Below are positions 27,848-36,630 of a stretch of DNA of 64,000 nt, one piece after another; the stretch's first letter is position 1, and every line of letters begins with the position of its first letter. Source of the DNA: Nocardia sp. BMG51109 (GTDB taxonomy: Bacteria > Actinomycetota > Actinomycetes > Mycobacteriales > Mycobacteriaceae); assembly GCF_000526215.1 (NCBI RefSeq), contig NZ_JAFQ01000004.1, positions 1,550,001 through 1,614,000 of the forward strand, read 5' to 3'. The notes under the pieces were generated by a model, which searched no databases, was not told where the DNA came from, and worked only from the letters and a program-made list of their open reading frames with translations. The position numbers and the translations under genes were made by a program.

Positions 27848-29061
27848 GGGTTATCCACCCCCGGTAGTCCGGCGAACAGCAACTGGAACACCCTGGGCCC
27901 GTTCAGGTGGGTATCCAGCGGCGGCGTCCACACCTCTCCTTCGGAGGTATCGGTCACGAGGTAGTTGGAATTGCTGCCCGGCACGCGATCGGTGAGGCCC
28001 TCGCAGTGCGGACCGCCGGTGGCGTTCACCTTGGGCAGATCCTTCGGGTACTGATACGGCGTGCCGCCCGGCATGAAGCTGGCGTTCAGATTCACGTACG
28101 GCCCCTGGCCGCCGAAGACCTGGTTGGCCACCGGAAGCGCATCCGCCACACCGAGAACGAGGCAGTTCAGCGCCGGGTTGTATTCGTTGAGCAGTTCCGC
28201 GGTGGGCCGCAAGAGATCCAGCGCGGTCACCAGGCCCTGCTCGTTCTCGCGCAGCACCGATCCCGTGGTGTCGGCCAGCCCGATCAGGTTCACCAGCACG
28301 CCGTCCAGATCGTCCTTGTGCTCGACGAGGGTCTGGGCGGTGACCGCCGCATTGTCGGTGGTGCGCAACAGATCCGGCACGGTGTCGGCGTAGAGGTTGG
28401 TCACCCCGACCGAGGTCTGCAGATCCTGCCGCAGCTGCGGCAGGCTCGGATTGATATCGCGCAGGTACTGGTCGCTGTCGGCCAGCAGCCGACCCAATTC
28501 GTCACCGCGGCCCTGCAGTGCGGTGCCCAGCGCGGTCAGCGTCGCATTCAGCTTCTCCGGCTGAATCTTGCCCAGCACCTCGGTCAGATGCTGGAAGATC
28601 GTATTGAATTCGACGGTGACCGCCTTGGCGCTCAGCGTGCTGCCGGGCCGCAGGTGATCCGTCGAAGGCTGCTGGGGCAGTTCGAAATTCACGTACTTGG
28701 CGCCGAATACGGTGGTGGACCGGATATCCACGCCGGCATTGGCGGGCACCAGCTTCAGCTGGTCGGGATCGACGGCCAGGCGCAGCCGCGCGCTGTCGCC
28801 GGTATAGGAGATGGATTCGACCCGGCCGATATCCAGGCCGCGAATCTTGACCTTCGCGTCCGGGTCGAGCACCAGTCCGGCGCGCGGCGAATCGACATAG
28901 ACGGTCTCGGTCTGCGTGAAACCGCCGGCGAACATCGTCAGCGCGACGGCGACGACCGCCACCAGGCCCAGCACCATTCCCAGCCCGGCCAGCTTGACGC
29001 CCCACCCGGCGCCGAAGATCTTTCCGGCACCGTCCTTTTCGACCAGTTTGTTTGCCGCCAT
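27844..29061 (-). CDS. mce4A: Mce4-type protein A
   Basis: 405 residues. Membrane anchor at about 24-45 (LAGLGMVLGLVAVVAVALTMF), MCE domain with DSPRAGLVLDPDAKVKIRG, then helical region. The segment VFGAKYVNFELP is typical of MceA. It starts 5 bp after the yrbE4B stop, and its own stop overlaps the mceB start. First of the six Mce subunits in the operon; substrate assignment as sterol comes from the operon's position beside cholesterol genes. Confidence 0.94.
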   Translation of the reverse strand: MAANKLVEKDGAGKIFGAGWGVKLAGLGMVLGLVAVVAVALTMFAGGFTQTETVYVDSPRAGLVLDPDAKVKIRGLDIGRVESISYTGDSARLRLAVDPDQLKLVPANAGVDIRSTTVFGAKYVNFELPQQPSTDHLRPGSTLSAKAVTVEFNTIFQHLTEVLGKIQPEKLNATLTALGTALQGRGDELGRLLADSDQYLRDINPSLPQLRQDLQTSVGVTNLYADTVPDLLRTTDNAAVTAQTLVEHKDDLDGVLVNLIGLADTTGSVLRENEQGLVTALDLLRPTAELLNEYNPALNCLVLGVADALPVANQVFGGQGPYVNLNASFMPGGTPYQYPKDLPKVNATGGPHCEGLTDRVPGSNSNYLVTDTSEGEVWTPPLDTHLNGPRVFQLLFAGLPGVDNP

Positions 29062-29066
29062 ACCGC

Positions 29067-29918
29067 CTACCCGGAGAGATGGAAATTGCCGGTGGTGCCG
29101 TAGATGGCCAGCGAGACCAGCAGGGTCACCGTCACCACGGCGACCAGCGAGGCGCGCACGGCGTTGCCGACGGCGATGCCTACCCCGACCGGTCCGCCCG
29201 AGGCGTGATACCCGTAATAGGTGTGAATCAGCATGACCGCCAAGGCCATGAAGATCGCCTGCACGAACGACCAGAGAATGTCACTGGGAATCAGGAATGT
29301 CGAGAAATAGTGGTCGTACACGCCCGCCGACTGCCCGTAGATGACCACCGTCGCGAACCGGCTGGCCACGAACGAGGCGATCACCGCCAGCGCGTACAGC
29401 GGCACGATCGCGATCATGCCGGCCAGCACCCGGGTGCCGACCAGAAACGGCACCGGGCGAATGGCCATCGATTCCAGCGCGTCGATCTCCTCGGCGACCC
29501 GCATGGCGCCCAATTGCGCGGTGGCGCCGGCGCCGATGGTGGCCGCCAGCCCGATACCCGAAATCACCGGCGCCGCAATGCGAACGTTGATGAATGCGGC
29601 GAAGAATCCGGTCAGCGCCTCGACGCCGATATTGCCCAGCGAACTGTAGCCCTGCACGGCGATCGTGCCGCCGGCGAACAGCGTCAGAAATCCGACGATC
29701 ACCACCGTGCCGCCGATCACCGCCAGCGCACCGGTGCCCATGCTGATCTCGGCGATCAGGCGAATGGTCTCGGTGCGGTAGTGGGTCAGCGCGCGTGGCA
29801 CGGCGCCCAGCGACTGCGCGTAGAAGATCGCGTGCCGTCCGACATTGTCGAGCGAGTCGGACCACCTGCGCACGCGTCGCACAGTACGCGGGAAACGAGA
29901 TTCGATCACGAAGGCCAT
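29067..29918 (-). CDS. yrbE4B: MlaE-type permease subunit YrbE4B
   Basis: 283 residues, five to six membrane segments. The conserved cytoplasmic EEIDALESMAIRPVPFL motif, which couples to the MceG/Mkl ATPase, lies in the middle (about 141-157). The N-terminus carries the family-typical FYAQSLGAVPRALTHYRTE. The ATPase itself is not encoded in the window, as expected because it is shared between Mce systems. Confidence 0.94.
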   Translation of the reverse strand: MAFVIESRFPRTVRRVRRWSDSLDNVGRHAIFYAQSLGAVPRALTHYRTETIRLIAEISMGTGALAVIGGTVVIVGFLTLFAGGTIAVQGYSSLGNIGVEALTGFFAAFINVRIAAPVISGIGLAATIGAGATAQLGAMRVAEEIDALESMAIRPVPFLVGTRVLAGMIAIVPLYALAVIASFVASRFATVVIYGQSAGVYDHYFSTFLIPSDILWSFVQAIFMALAVMLIHTYYGYHASGGPVGVGIAVGNAVRASLVAVVTVTLLVSLAIYGTTGNFHLSG

Positions 29919-29922
29919 ACCG

Positions 29923-30687
29923 TCACCGCACCGAGAACTTCACGCCGACGGCGGTAACCACAACGTTCACCACGAACAGAGCCATGAAGGAGAACACCAC
30001 CGTCTGATTGACCGCGTCGCCGACGCTCTTGGGCCCGCCCCGGACGTTCAGCCCCAGATAGCACGCCACCAGCCCGGCGATCAGGCCGAACAATGTCGCC
30101 TTGACCTCGGAGATGACCAGCTCGGGCAGGTGGGTCAGCAGAGTGATCCCGTTGACGAAGGCGCCCGGGTTCGCGCCCTGCAGGAACACCGAGAACAGGA
30201 AGCCGCCGACGATGCCGATCGTGCACACCAGGCCGTTGAGCAACGCGGCGACGAACATGGAGGCCAGCACCCGGGGCACCACGAGCCGGTGCACGGGGTC
30301 GATGCCCAGCACCCGCATGGCATCGATCTCTTCGCGAATGGTTCGCGCGCCGAGGTCCGCGCAGATCGCGGTGGCGCCGGCGCCGGCCACGATCAGCACC
30401 GTCACGATCGGGCCGACCTGGGTGACGGCGCCGAAGGCAGCGCCCGCACCGGACAGGTCGGCCGCGCCGATCTCGCGCAGCAGGATGTTGAGCGTGAAGC
30501 TCACCAGCACGGTGAACGGAATGGCGACCAGCACGGTCGGGACGATCGACACGCGAGCCACGAACCAGGACTGATCCACGAACTCGCGGCGCTGGAAGGG
30601 CGGCCGGACCAGGGCCCTGGCCACGGCGGCGGCCAGTTCGAAGAACCCGCCGACCGCCTGCATGGGCACGGCAAGAACCTGGTTCAT
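29923..30687 (-). CDS. yrbE4A: MlaE-type permease subunit YrbE4A
   Basis: 254 residues, multiple membrane helices, with the coupling motif IREEIDAMRVLGIDP in the centre. It is the first gene of the ten-gene minus-strand mce4 operon; the stop lies 4 bp from the yrbE4B start. Two KstR-type sites and further palindromes lie in the 279-bp gap upstream, so sterol-responsive control is expected. Confidence 0.94.
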   Translation of the reverse strand: MNQVLAVPMQAVGGFFELAAAVARALVRPPFQRREFVDQSWFVARVSIVPTVLVAIPFTVLVSFTLNILLREIGAADLSGAGAAFGAVTQVGPIVTVLIVAGAGATAICADLGARTIREEIDAMRVLGIDPVHRLVVPRVLASMFVAALLNGLVCTIGIVGGFLFSVFLQGANPGAFVNGITLLTHLPELVISEVKATLFGLIAGLVACYLGLNVRGGPKSVGDAVNQTVVFSFMALFVVNVVVTAVGVKFSVR

Positions 30688-30762
30688 TCGCCGACCTCCT
30701 TGCCATGCTTCGGGTACTGCCTGCGACGGCCGCCGCCACAGGCGCCGAACCGTCCCAAAGAT

Positions 30763-30776
30763 TAGAACATGTTCAC
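30763..30776. promoter_or_regulatory. KstR-type operator upstream of yrbE4A
   Basis: TAGAACATGTTCAC matches the known KstR consensus TnnAACnnGTTnnA except for the last base. It lies 76 bp upstream of the yrbE4A start. Confidence 0.75.
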
Positions 30777-30791
30777 TAGATTCTAGAGGCT

Positions 30792-30810
30792 AGTTCAACG
30801 TTTTTGAACT
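30792..30810. promoter_or_regulatory. Inverted repeat AGTTCAA/TTGAACT in mce4 promoter
   Basis: AGTTCAA, a 5-bp spacer, then TTGAACT: a perfect 7-bp inverted repeat between two KstR-like boxes. The half-site spacing differs from KstR, so another regulator or a degenerate box is possible. Confidence 0.45.
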
Positions 30811-30840
30811 GCCCTTTTCTTTCAAGTCGTCACCGAAAGC

Positions 30841-30854
30841 TAGAACTTGTTCAT
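30841..30854. promoter_or_regulatory. Second KstR-type operator upstream of yrbE4A
   Basis: TAGAACTTGTTCAT keeps AAC and GTT with a 2-bp spacer. It is 154 bp upstream of yrbE4A and 78 bp from the first box. Confidence 0.65.
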
Positions 30855-30966
30855 TCTGCGTACAAGTTGCCTTTGTGAGGCATCACACACCACCGACGTT
30901 CATGTCTACCAACTGCCCGACGACCGATCAACCGCTGAACGAGGGCAGCTGCCACCAGTTGCCCGT

Positions 30967-31905
30967 TCAGCCGAGTTCGTGCAGCGCTGATGCGGAAAAC
31001 GTACGCCCGGAAGATCGTTCCGAGAAGTAGTTTCCGAGCGTGTCGGCCAGCGCCGTCGGCGTCCATTCCGCGCCGGTGGCGTCGAAACGCTGCTCCACCT
31101 CGGGGGCGGACATCAGCGCCACCATCGATCCGTAGACGACGAAGACCTGTCCGCTGATCGACTCGGCCGCGGGAGCGGCCAGGTAGGCCACCAGCCGGGC
31201 CACGTGATCGGGCGACAGCGGATCCACCTCGCCCTCGGGCGCCGCCGAGAAGACGCTCTCGGTCATCGAGGTCCGCGCCCGCGGGCAGATCGCGTTGGCC
31301 CGCACGCCGTAGCGCGCCAGCGCGCGCGAGGCCGACAGGGTCAGCGAGGTGATGCCGGCCTTGGCGGCGGCGTAGTTCGCCTGCCCCTCGGGCCCGAGCA
31401 GGCCGGCCTCGGAGGAGGTGTTGATCAGGCGCCCGTACACCGGGGCGCCGGATTCCTTGGATTTGCCGCGCCAATACGCCGCGGCATTGCGCGTCAACAG
31501 GAAATGCCCGCGCAGATGGACCGCGATGACCGCATCCCATTCGTCGTCGGACATGTTGAACAGCATGCGGTCGCGGGTGATGCCGGCGTTGTTGACGACG
31601 ATGTCGACCCCGCCGAACGTCTCGTCGGCGGTGTGGATCAGCGCGTCGGCGGTGGCCCGCTCGGCCACGCTGCCGGCGACGAATTCGGCCTTCGCGCCGA
31701 GCGCGCGAATGTCGGCCAGCGTGTTCGCTACCGCGTCGTTCTCGGCCAGGTCGTTGACCACCACGGTGGCGCCGACGGCGGCCAGGGCGAGCGCCTCGGC
31801 CCGCCCCAACCCGGCGCCGGCGCCGGTGACGATCGCCACCCGGCCGGACAGACTCAGATCACGTTCCGGGTCTCGAGTTCCTTCGCTGCGCTGCGTCACA
31901 TCCAC
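30967..31905 (-). CDS. hsd4A: Hsd4A-like short-chain dehydrogenase (steroid side-chain 3-hydroxyacyl-CoA dehydrogenase)
   Basis: 312 residues. Rossmann motif TGAGAGLG (about 27-34), NNAG at 105-108 and catalytic Tyr178/Lys182 in NYAAAKAG with Ser in NTSSEAG. The pattern and position match Hsd4A (Rv3502c), which oxidises the 22-hydroxy acyl-CoA in side-chain beta-oxidation. A C-terminal extension (about 265-312) of unknown role is present, as in family members. A KstR box overlaps the region 11 bp upstream of the start. It follows the ferredoxin gene on the same strand. Confidence 0.88.
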   Translation of the reverse strand: MDVTQRSEGTRDPERDLSLSGRVAIVTGAGAGLGRAEALALAAVGATVVVNDLAENDAVANTLADIRALGAKAEFVAGSVAERATADALIHTADETFGGVDIVVNNAGITRDRMLFNMSDDEWDAVIAVHLRGHFLLTRNAAAYWRGKSKESGAPVYGRLINTSSEAGLLGPEGQANYAAAKAGITSLTLSASRALARYGVRANAICPRARTSMTESVFSAAPEGEVDPLSPDHVARLVAYLAAPAAESISGQVFVVYGSMVALMSAPEVEQRFDATGAEWTPTALADTLGNYFSERSSGRTFSASALHELG

Positions 31906-31915
31906 GCCGCGACTC

Positions 31916-31929
31916 TAGAACGTGTTTCA
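31916..31929. promoter_or_regulatory. KstR-type operator upstream of hsd4A
   Basis: TAGAACGTGTTTCA fits TnnAACnnGTTnnA fully. It sits 11-24 bp before the hsd4A start and only 19 bp from the ferredoxin stop, implying that hsd4A has its own controlled promoter. Confidence 0.8.
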
Positions 31930-31948
31930 GTTAACGGCAAGCATCGAT

Positions 31949-32137
31949 TCATTCGAGCTTCAGCGCCGCCTTCGGGCACTGGGCGACCGCGGTCTCGACA
32001 TCGGCCACGCGATCGTCGGGCACTTCGGTCACCGACACGTGCAGCATGTCCTCGTCATCGAGTTCGAAGACGTCGGGCGCGATTCCGACACAGATGCCGT
32101 TGGCTTCACACTGATCGAAGTCCACAGTCAGCTTCAT
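31949..32137 (-). CDS. fdxD: Small 3Fe-4S-type ferredoxin (FdxD-like)
   Basis: 62 residues from the ATG at 32137, with AAAGGAG 7 nt upstream. Only three cysteines are available for the cluster (Cys10, Cys16 and Cys54, as CEANGIC and QCPKAAL), the arrangement of mycobacterial P450-linked 3Fe-4S ferredoxins, with Asn13 at the variable fourth position. It is placed as Rv3503c is, between hsd4A and fadE26. A plausible partner is CYP125, which is encoded in the same regulon, but partner choice is inference. Confidence 0.92.
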   Translation of the reverse strand: MKLTVDFDQCEANGICVGIAPDVFELDDEDMLHVSVTEVPDDRVADVETAVAQCPKAALKLE

Positions 32138-32223
32138 TGACAACTCCTTTGCCGCAGATAGCGCCGAGCCTACAAGCCCGCCCCGGCCGCTGCGGCCCAA
32201 GCGGCCGGATTTACGGTCCATAC

Positions 32224-32237
32224 TGGAACATGTTTCA
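32224..32237. promoter_or_regulatory. KstR-type operator between fdxD and fadE26
   Basis: TGGAACATGTTTCA matches TnnAACnnGTTnnA. It lies between two divergent genes (87 bp from fdxD, 78 bp from fadE26) and could control both. Confidence 0.8.
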
Positions 32238-32314
32238 GCCAGTGTGCAATGATCGGGACAACCGCCCAGCGTCATACCTGTCGGCTATCGAAAGAAATAA
32301 TGAGGTAACCCGCC

Positions 32315-33508
32315 ATGCGGATTGCGTATACCCCGCAACAGGAACAGCTGCGCGCCGAGTTGCGCGAGTACTTCGCCACCCTGATCACCCCCGAACGGCG
32401 GGCGGCGCTGTCCGCGCAGACCGGCGAGTACGGCCACGGCGACGTCTACCGGGAGGTCGTGCGGGACATGGGCCGCGACGGCTGGCTCGCGCTGGGCTGG
32501 CCGAAGGAGTTCGGCGGGCATGACCGTTCCACCATGGATCAGCTGATCTTCACCGACGAGGCGGCGATCGCGGGCGCGCCGGTGCCGTTCCTGACCATCA
32601 ACTCGGTGGCGCCGACGATCATGCACTACGGCACCGAGGAGCAGAAGAGGTTCTTCCTGCCCAAGATCGCCGCCGGTGAGCTGCACTTCTCCATCGGGTA
32701 CTCGGAACCGGGCGCCGGCACCGACCTCGCCTCGCTGCGCACCTCCGCGGTGCGCGACGGCGACGACTGGGTCATCAACGGCCAGAAGATGTGGACCAGC
32801 CTGATCCAGTACGCCGACTACGTCTGGCTGGCCGCGCGCACCGATCCGAACGCCAAGAAGCACAAGGGCATCTCCATGTTCACCGTGCCGACGACGGCCG
32901 AGGGCTTCTCCTGGACCCCGGTGCACACGATGGCCGGACCGGACACCAGCGCCACCTACTACCAGGACGTGCGGGTCCCGCATACCGCGATGGTCGGCCC
33001 GGAGAACGGCGGCTGGCCGCTGGTCACCAACCAGCTCAACCACGAGCGGGTGGCGCTCACCTCCGCCGCGGCGCTGCAGCTGGCGCTGGCCCAGACCGTG
33101 GAATGGGCCAGGGAGAACAAGGATTCCACCGGCGCCCGGGTGATCGACAGCGAGTGGGTGCGGCTGAACCTGGCCCGGGTGCACGCGAAGGTGGAGTACC
33201 TGAAGCTGCTGAACTGGGAGATCGCGTCCGGCGCGGATCACGGCGGCGATGCGGCTCCGCGACCGTGGGACGCCTCCACCTGCAAGGTGCTCGGCACCGA
33301 ACTGGCCACCGAGGCCTACCGGCTGCTGATGGAGGTGCTCGGACCGCAGGGCTACCTGCGCCAGGACTCGCCGGGCGCCGCGCTGCTCGGGCGGCTCGAG
33401 CGGATGCACCGCTCCTGCCTGATCCTGACCTTCGGCGGCGGCACCAACGAGGTGCAGCGCGACATCATCGCCATGACCGCCCTGAAGCAGCCCGCTGCGG
33501 CGCGTTGA
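32315..33508 (+). CDS. fadE26: Acyl-CoA dehydrogenase FadE26/ChsE4
   Basis: 397 residues with the acyl-CoA dehydrogenase fold: N-terminal helical domain, FSIGYSEPGAGTDLASLRT (broken as FSIGYSEPGAG) flavin region, WVINGQKMWTS, and a C-terminal FGGGTNEVQRDIIA. In M. tuberculosis ChsE4 (Rv3504) and ChsE5 (Rv3505) form a heterotetramer that dehydrogenates the long steroid side-chain CoA. The ChsE5 partner starts 20 bp downstream. FAD-binding and active-site duties are split between the two chains, so neither is expected to work alone. Confidence 0.92.
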   Translation: MRIAYTPQQEQLRAELREYFATLITPERRAALSAQTGEYGHGDVYREVVRDMGRDGWLALGWPKEFGGHDRSTMDQLIFTDEAAIAGAPVPFLTINSVAPTIMHYGTEEQKRFFLPKIAAGELHFSIGYSEPGAGTDLASLRTSAVRDGDDWVINGQKMWTSLIQYADYVWLAARTDPNAKKHKGISMFTVPTTAEGFSWTPVHTMAGPDTSATYYQDVRVPHTAMVGPENGGWPLVTNQLNHERVALTSAAALQLALAQTVEWARENKDSTGARVIDSEWVRLNLARVHAKVEYLKLLNWEIASGADHGGDAAPRPWDASTCKVLGTELATEAYRLLMEVLGPQGYLRQDSPGAALLGRLERMHRSCLILTFGGGTNEVQRDIIAMTALKQPAAAR

Positions 33509-33528
33509 CCGAAAGCTGAGTGATCACG

Positions 33529-34656
33529 ATGGATTTCACGACAACCGAAGCACAGCAGGATCTCGCCCGGCTCACCGGCGAGGTGTGCGGCAAGCTCGTC
33601 ACCGCCGACCGGCTGCGCGAACTGGACAACGGCGGCGGGCGCGCGGAGACCGACACCGTGCGCTTCGACGAGCCGCTGTGGAAGTCGCTGGGCGAGACCG
33701 GAGTACTGGCGGCCGCGCTGCCGGAGTCGGTCGGCGGCAGCGACCTGGGGGTCCTGGAGCAGACCGCGGTGCTGCGCGAACTGGGCAAGCATCTCGCGGC
33801 CGTGCCGTATCTGTGGTCGGTCGTGCTCGGTGCGGGGGCGCTGGCGCGTTTCGGCTCCGCGGCACAGCGCGAGCTCGCGGCGAAAGCCGCTGCGGGCGAG
33901 GCGATCTTGACGGTGGCGCTGACCGAGGAACGGAACTGGGAGCCGTCCCGGCCGACCACCACCGCGACGGCCGACGGCGACGGCTGGCGGCTCGCCGGCA
34001 CCAAGACCGTCGTGCCGTTCGCCGGGCAGTCGTCCCGAATCCTGGTGTCGGCCACCGTATCCGACTCGCCCGCGGTATTCCTGGTGGATCCGGCGGAGGC
34101 GAACGTTCGGCTGACGGCGCAGCAGGTGGTCGACCGCAGCCCGGAGGCCGAGATCGAATTCGACAGCGCGCCCGCCGAATTGGTGGGCACGGTCGAATCC
34201 GGTGCGGAGATCCTGGACTGGCTGCTCACCCGCGGCTGGCTGGGCCTGGCCGCACAGCAGCTGGGCACGCTGGAGCGCGCGCTGGAGCTGGTCGCCGAAT
34301 ACGGCCGCGAGCGTGAGCAGTTCGGCCGAAAGATCGGCAGCTTCCAGGCGGTCGCGCAGCGGCTGTCCGACGGCTACATCGACCTGCAGGGCCTGCGGCT
34401 CGCGGTCACCCAGGCGGCCTGGATGCTGTCGGAGGATCTGCCGGCCGGACCGGAGGTGCACACCGCCAAGTTCTGGGCGGCCGACGCCGGGCACCGCATC
34501 GCCCACACCGTCGTCCACGTGCACGGCGGCGTCGGCATCGACCGCGACCACATCGTGCACAACTACTTCACCGCCGCCAAGCACAACGAATTCGCCCTCG
34601 GCGGCGCCACCGACCACCTCCGCGCGCTCGGCGCCCACCTCGCCGATCCGCACTGA
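33529..34656 (+). CDS. fadE27: Acyl-CoA dehydrogenase FadE27/ChsE5
   Basis: 375 residues from the ATG at 33529. It is a divergent acyl-CoA dehydrogenase: the N-terminus MDFTTTEAQQDL and the GLAAQQLGTLERALELVAEY helix are typical, and HVHGGVGIDRDHIVHNYF lies near the end. It pairs with FadE26/ChsE4 (Rv3504-Rv3505 order). The weak start context and close spacing suggest translational coupling. Role: first dehydrogenation in sterol side-chain beta-oxidation. Confidence 0.92.
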   Translation: MDFTTTEAQQDLARLTGEVCGKLVTADRLRELDNGGGRAETDTVRFDEPLWKSLGETGVLAAALPESVGGSDLGVLEQTAVLRELGKHLAAVPYLWSVVLGAGALARFGSAAQRELAAKAAAGEAILTVALTEERNWEPSRPTTTATADGDGWRLAGTKTVVPFAGQSSRILVSATVSDSPAVFLVDPAEANVRLTAQQVVDRSPEAEIEFDSAPAELVGTVESGAEILDWLLTRGWLGLAAQQLGTLERALELVAEYGREREQFGRKIGSFQAVAQRLSDGYIDLQGLRLAVTQAAWMLSEDLPAGPEVHTAKFWAADAGHRIAHTVVHVHGGVGIDRDHIVHNYFTAAKHNEFALGGATDHLRALGAHLADPH

Positions 34657-34753
34657 CCTCGCCCACCCGCACCGACGCCGAGGCCCGGCCCGAACCGCAC
34701 CGGTTCGGACCGGATTTCCGCGTTCCCTTCCGCGATTCGCGCGCCCGCGGTAT

Positions 34754-35179
34754 TCACTCCTCGAATCGGTGCAGGAACTCCGCGATCACCGGCACGTCCA
34801 GCTTCCCCTGACAGCAATCCAGAACGAAACGTTCCGCCTCGTCCACGTCGAACGGCGCGGCCGGCCGATGGTCGTTCAGGTGCAGGAACACCCCCGTGGC
34901 GTACCAAGCGAGGCGCTTGTTCCCGTCGACCAGCCCGTAGTTGCGCGCGAGCGACTCCATCAGCGCCGCCGCCTTGTGCCACACGTCGGGGTAGGCGTCC
35001 TGACCGAACACGCTAGCCTGCGGACGGGCCAGCGCGGAATCGAGCAGCCCCCCAATCGCGGACCTCCGGCGTACCGAGCCGACAGGCCCCGGTCGGATTA
35101 TCCGGAAATGGTTTGTTTCCCTTTGCAACCAGACGATGAGTTTTGCTCGCTCACCTCGTCGGAACCGGTGTAGACGCAC
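34754..35179 (-). pseudogene. Doc/Fic-type death-on-curing toxin, probably frameshifted at the 5' end
   Basis: The C-terminal ~105 residues are a good Doc match: GLLDSALARPQASVFGQDAYPDV, then GLVDGNKRLAWYATGVFLHLN, holding the Fic-like DGNKR core. The usual N-terminal portion is absent from this frame. A run of six G at about 35049-35054 (minus strand) joins EVRDWG in another frame to LLDSALA in this one; five G would restore a family-like EVRDWGLLDSALA. No start with a good ribosome site is found and no antitoxin gene lies upstream. It is most likely a decayed toxin or a sequence-level frameshift. Confidence 0.65.
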
Positions 35180-35206
35180 CCGACTGCGCAGTCGAAAGGG
35201 ACCGAC

Positions 35207-35620
35207 ATGGCCAGCAAGATGATCTTCCTCAACCTTCCCGTCGCCGACCTGGAGCGGTCCAGGAACTTCTACGAGTCACTGGGCTGGAAGGTCAATCAGG
35301 AGTTCACCGACGACAATGCCGCCTGCGTCGTCGTCGACGACAACATCTGCCTGATGTTGCTGGTGAAGCCGTTCTTCCGGACGTTCACCGAGCGGCCCAT
35401 CGCGGATACCGCCGCCGCCACCGGCTCGCTGTACGCGCTATCGCTGAGCAGCGCGCGGGAGGTCGACGAACTCACCACCGCGGCCCTGGCGGCCGGCGGC
35501 ACCGAAGAGATCAATGTGGACAAGCGCGCCCAGGAGGCCCAGGTCGGGATGCACGGCCGCACGTTCATCGACCCCGACGGGCATCACTGGGAGCCGTTCC
35601 ACATGGCCTACCCGGCCTGA
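35207..35620 (+). CDS. VOC/glyoxalase-fold protein
   Basis: 137 residues with two beta-alpha-beta-beta-beta modules. MIFLNLPVADLERSRNFYESLGW opens the first (broken as LNLPVADLERSRNFYESLGW), and FIDPDGHHWEPFHM closes the second, which is the pattern of extradiol/glyoxalase-like VOC proteins. Metal ligands are not obvious apart from HHWE. It belongs to the PhnB-like small-molecule-binding group by appearance. Its last 13 bp overlap the convergent sigma factor gene. Confidence 0.85.
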   Translation: MASKMIFLNLPVADLERSRNFYESLGWKVNQEFTDDNAACVVVDDNICLMLLVKPFFRTFTERPIADTAAATGSLYALSLSSAREVDELTTAALAAGGTEEINVDKRAQEAQVGMHGRTFIDPDGHHWEPFHMAYPA

Positions 35621-36630
35621 CCGGCTCCCTCCTCCACCCGCAATTCCGGCGCCAGCCCGAACAGCGGGAACAGGCGCTCGGTATCGAGGAAGAAGTTCAG
35701 GCCGCTGATCTGGTCGCCCTCGAACTCCAGCACCGTGATCGACCACGGCGTGTACACGCCGGGCTCCTCGGTCGGCTTGTAGTGGCCGAAGGCGGGCAGC
35801 CCGTTGGCACCCGCCAGCGGGACCAGCTTCGAACCCCGGCACTGCTGTCCCGTGGTGAGCATGAACCGCGCGACGTTCGCGGGGCCGGAAATCCACAGCT
35901 CGAAGGGCGGCATCGACAGCTCGACATCCTGTTTCAGCAGGGCCGTCAGCGAATCCATGTCGTAGGCCTCGAAGGCCCGGACGAAGCCGTCGACGAGTTT
36001 GCGCTGCTGCTCGTCGGATTCGTCGTAGCTGCCCGCCTCCGCGGGCTGCACCTTCGCCATGGTGGCGCGCGCCCGCTGTAGCGCGCTGTTCACCGAGGCC
36101 GGCGACATCAGCAGCATGTCGGCGGTCTCGTTCGCGGAGAAGCGCAGCACCTCGCGCATGATCAGGATCGCCCGCTGGGTGGCCGGGAGGTGCTGCACGG
36201 CGGCGACGAAGGCCAGCCGCAGCGAATCCTTCGCGGTGGCATGCTCGGCCGGGTCGGCGCCGAAGGCCAGGGCATTCGGGATCGGCTCGACCCAGACGTA
36301 GTCGGGCTGCGGGGGCGGCAGCGGGGTATCCGGACTCGACGGACCCGACAGGTCCATCGGCCGGGCCCGCCGCTGCGGCCCGTCCAACATGTCCAGGCAG
36401 ACGTTCGTGGTGATCTTGTACAGCCACGACCGCAGGCTGGACCTGCCCTCGAAGGTGTCGTAGGCCTTCCACGCTCGGGTGAACGCGTCCTGCACGGCAT
36501 CCTCGGCCTCGAACGAGGATCCCAACATTCGGTAGGCGTAAGCGCACAGCTCCCGCCGATATCCCTCGAATTGATCCAGCACCTCGCGAGAGATCTCGGC
36601 GGCGCCCGCGGAACTGCCCGGCTTGCTCAT
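35608..36630 (-). CDS. SigG-like ECF sigma factor with SnoaL-type C-terminal domain
   Basis: 340 residues. Region 2 (YRRELCAYAYRMLGSSFEAEDAVQDAFTRAWK, broken as AEDAVQDAFTRAWK) and region 4 (HLPATQRAILIMREVL, then SANETADMLLMSPASVNSALQRAR) are standard. Beyond residue ~215 it continues into a SnoaL/NTF2-like domain (FVRAFEAYDMDSLTALLKQDVELSMPP). M. tuberculosis SigG and related factors share this layout, where the extra domain regulates activity. No anti-sigma gene adjoins. Three consecutive inverted repeats lie just upstream of the start. Confidence 0.88.
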   Translation of the reverse strand: MSKPGSSAGAAEISREVLDQFEGYRRELCAYAYRMLGSSFEAEDAVQDAFTRAWKAYDTFEGRSSLRSWLYKITTNVCLDMLDGPQRRARPMDLSGPSSPDTPLPPPQPDYVWVEPIPNALAFGADPAEHATAKDSLRLAFVAAVQHLPATQRAILIMREVLRFSANETADMLLMSPASVNSALQRARATMAKVQPAEAGSYDESDEQQRKLVDGFVRAFEAYDMDSLTALLKQDVELSMPPFELWISGPANVARFMLTTGQQCRGSKLVPLAGANGLPAFGHYKPTEEPGVYTPWSITVLEFEGDQISGLNFFLDTERLFPLFGLAPELRVEEGAGQAG

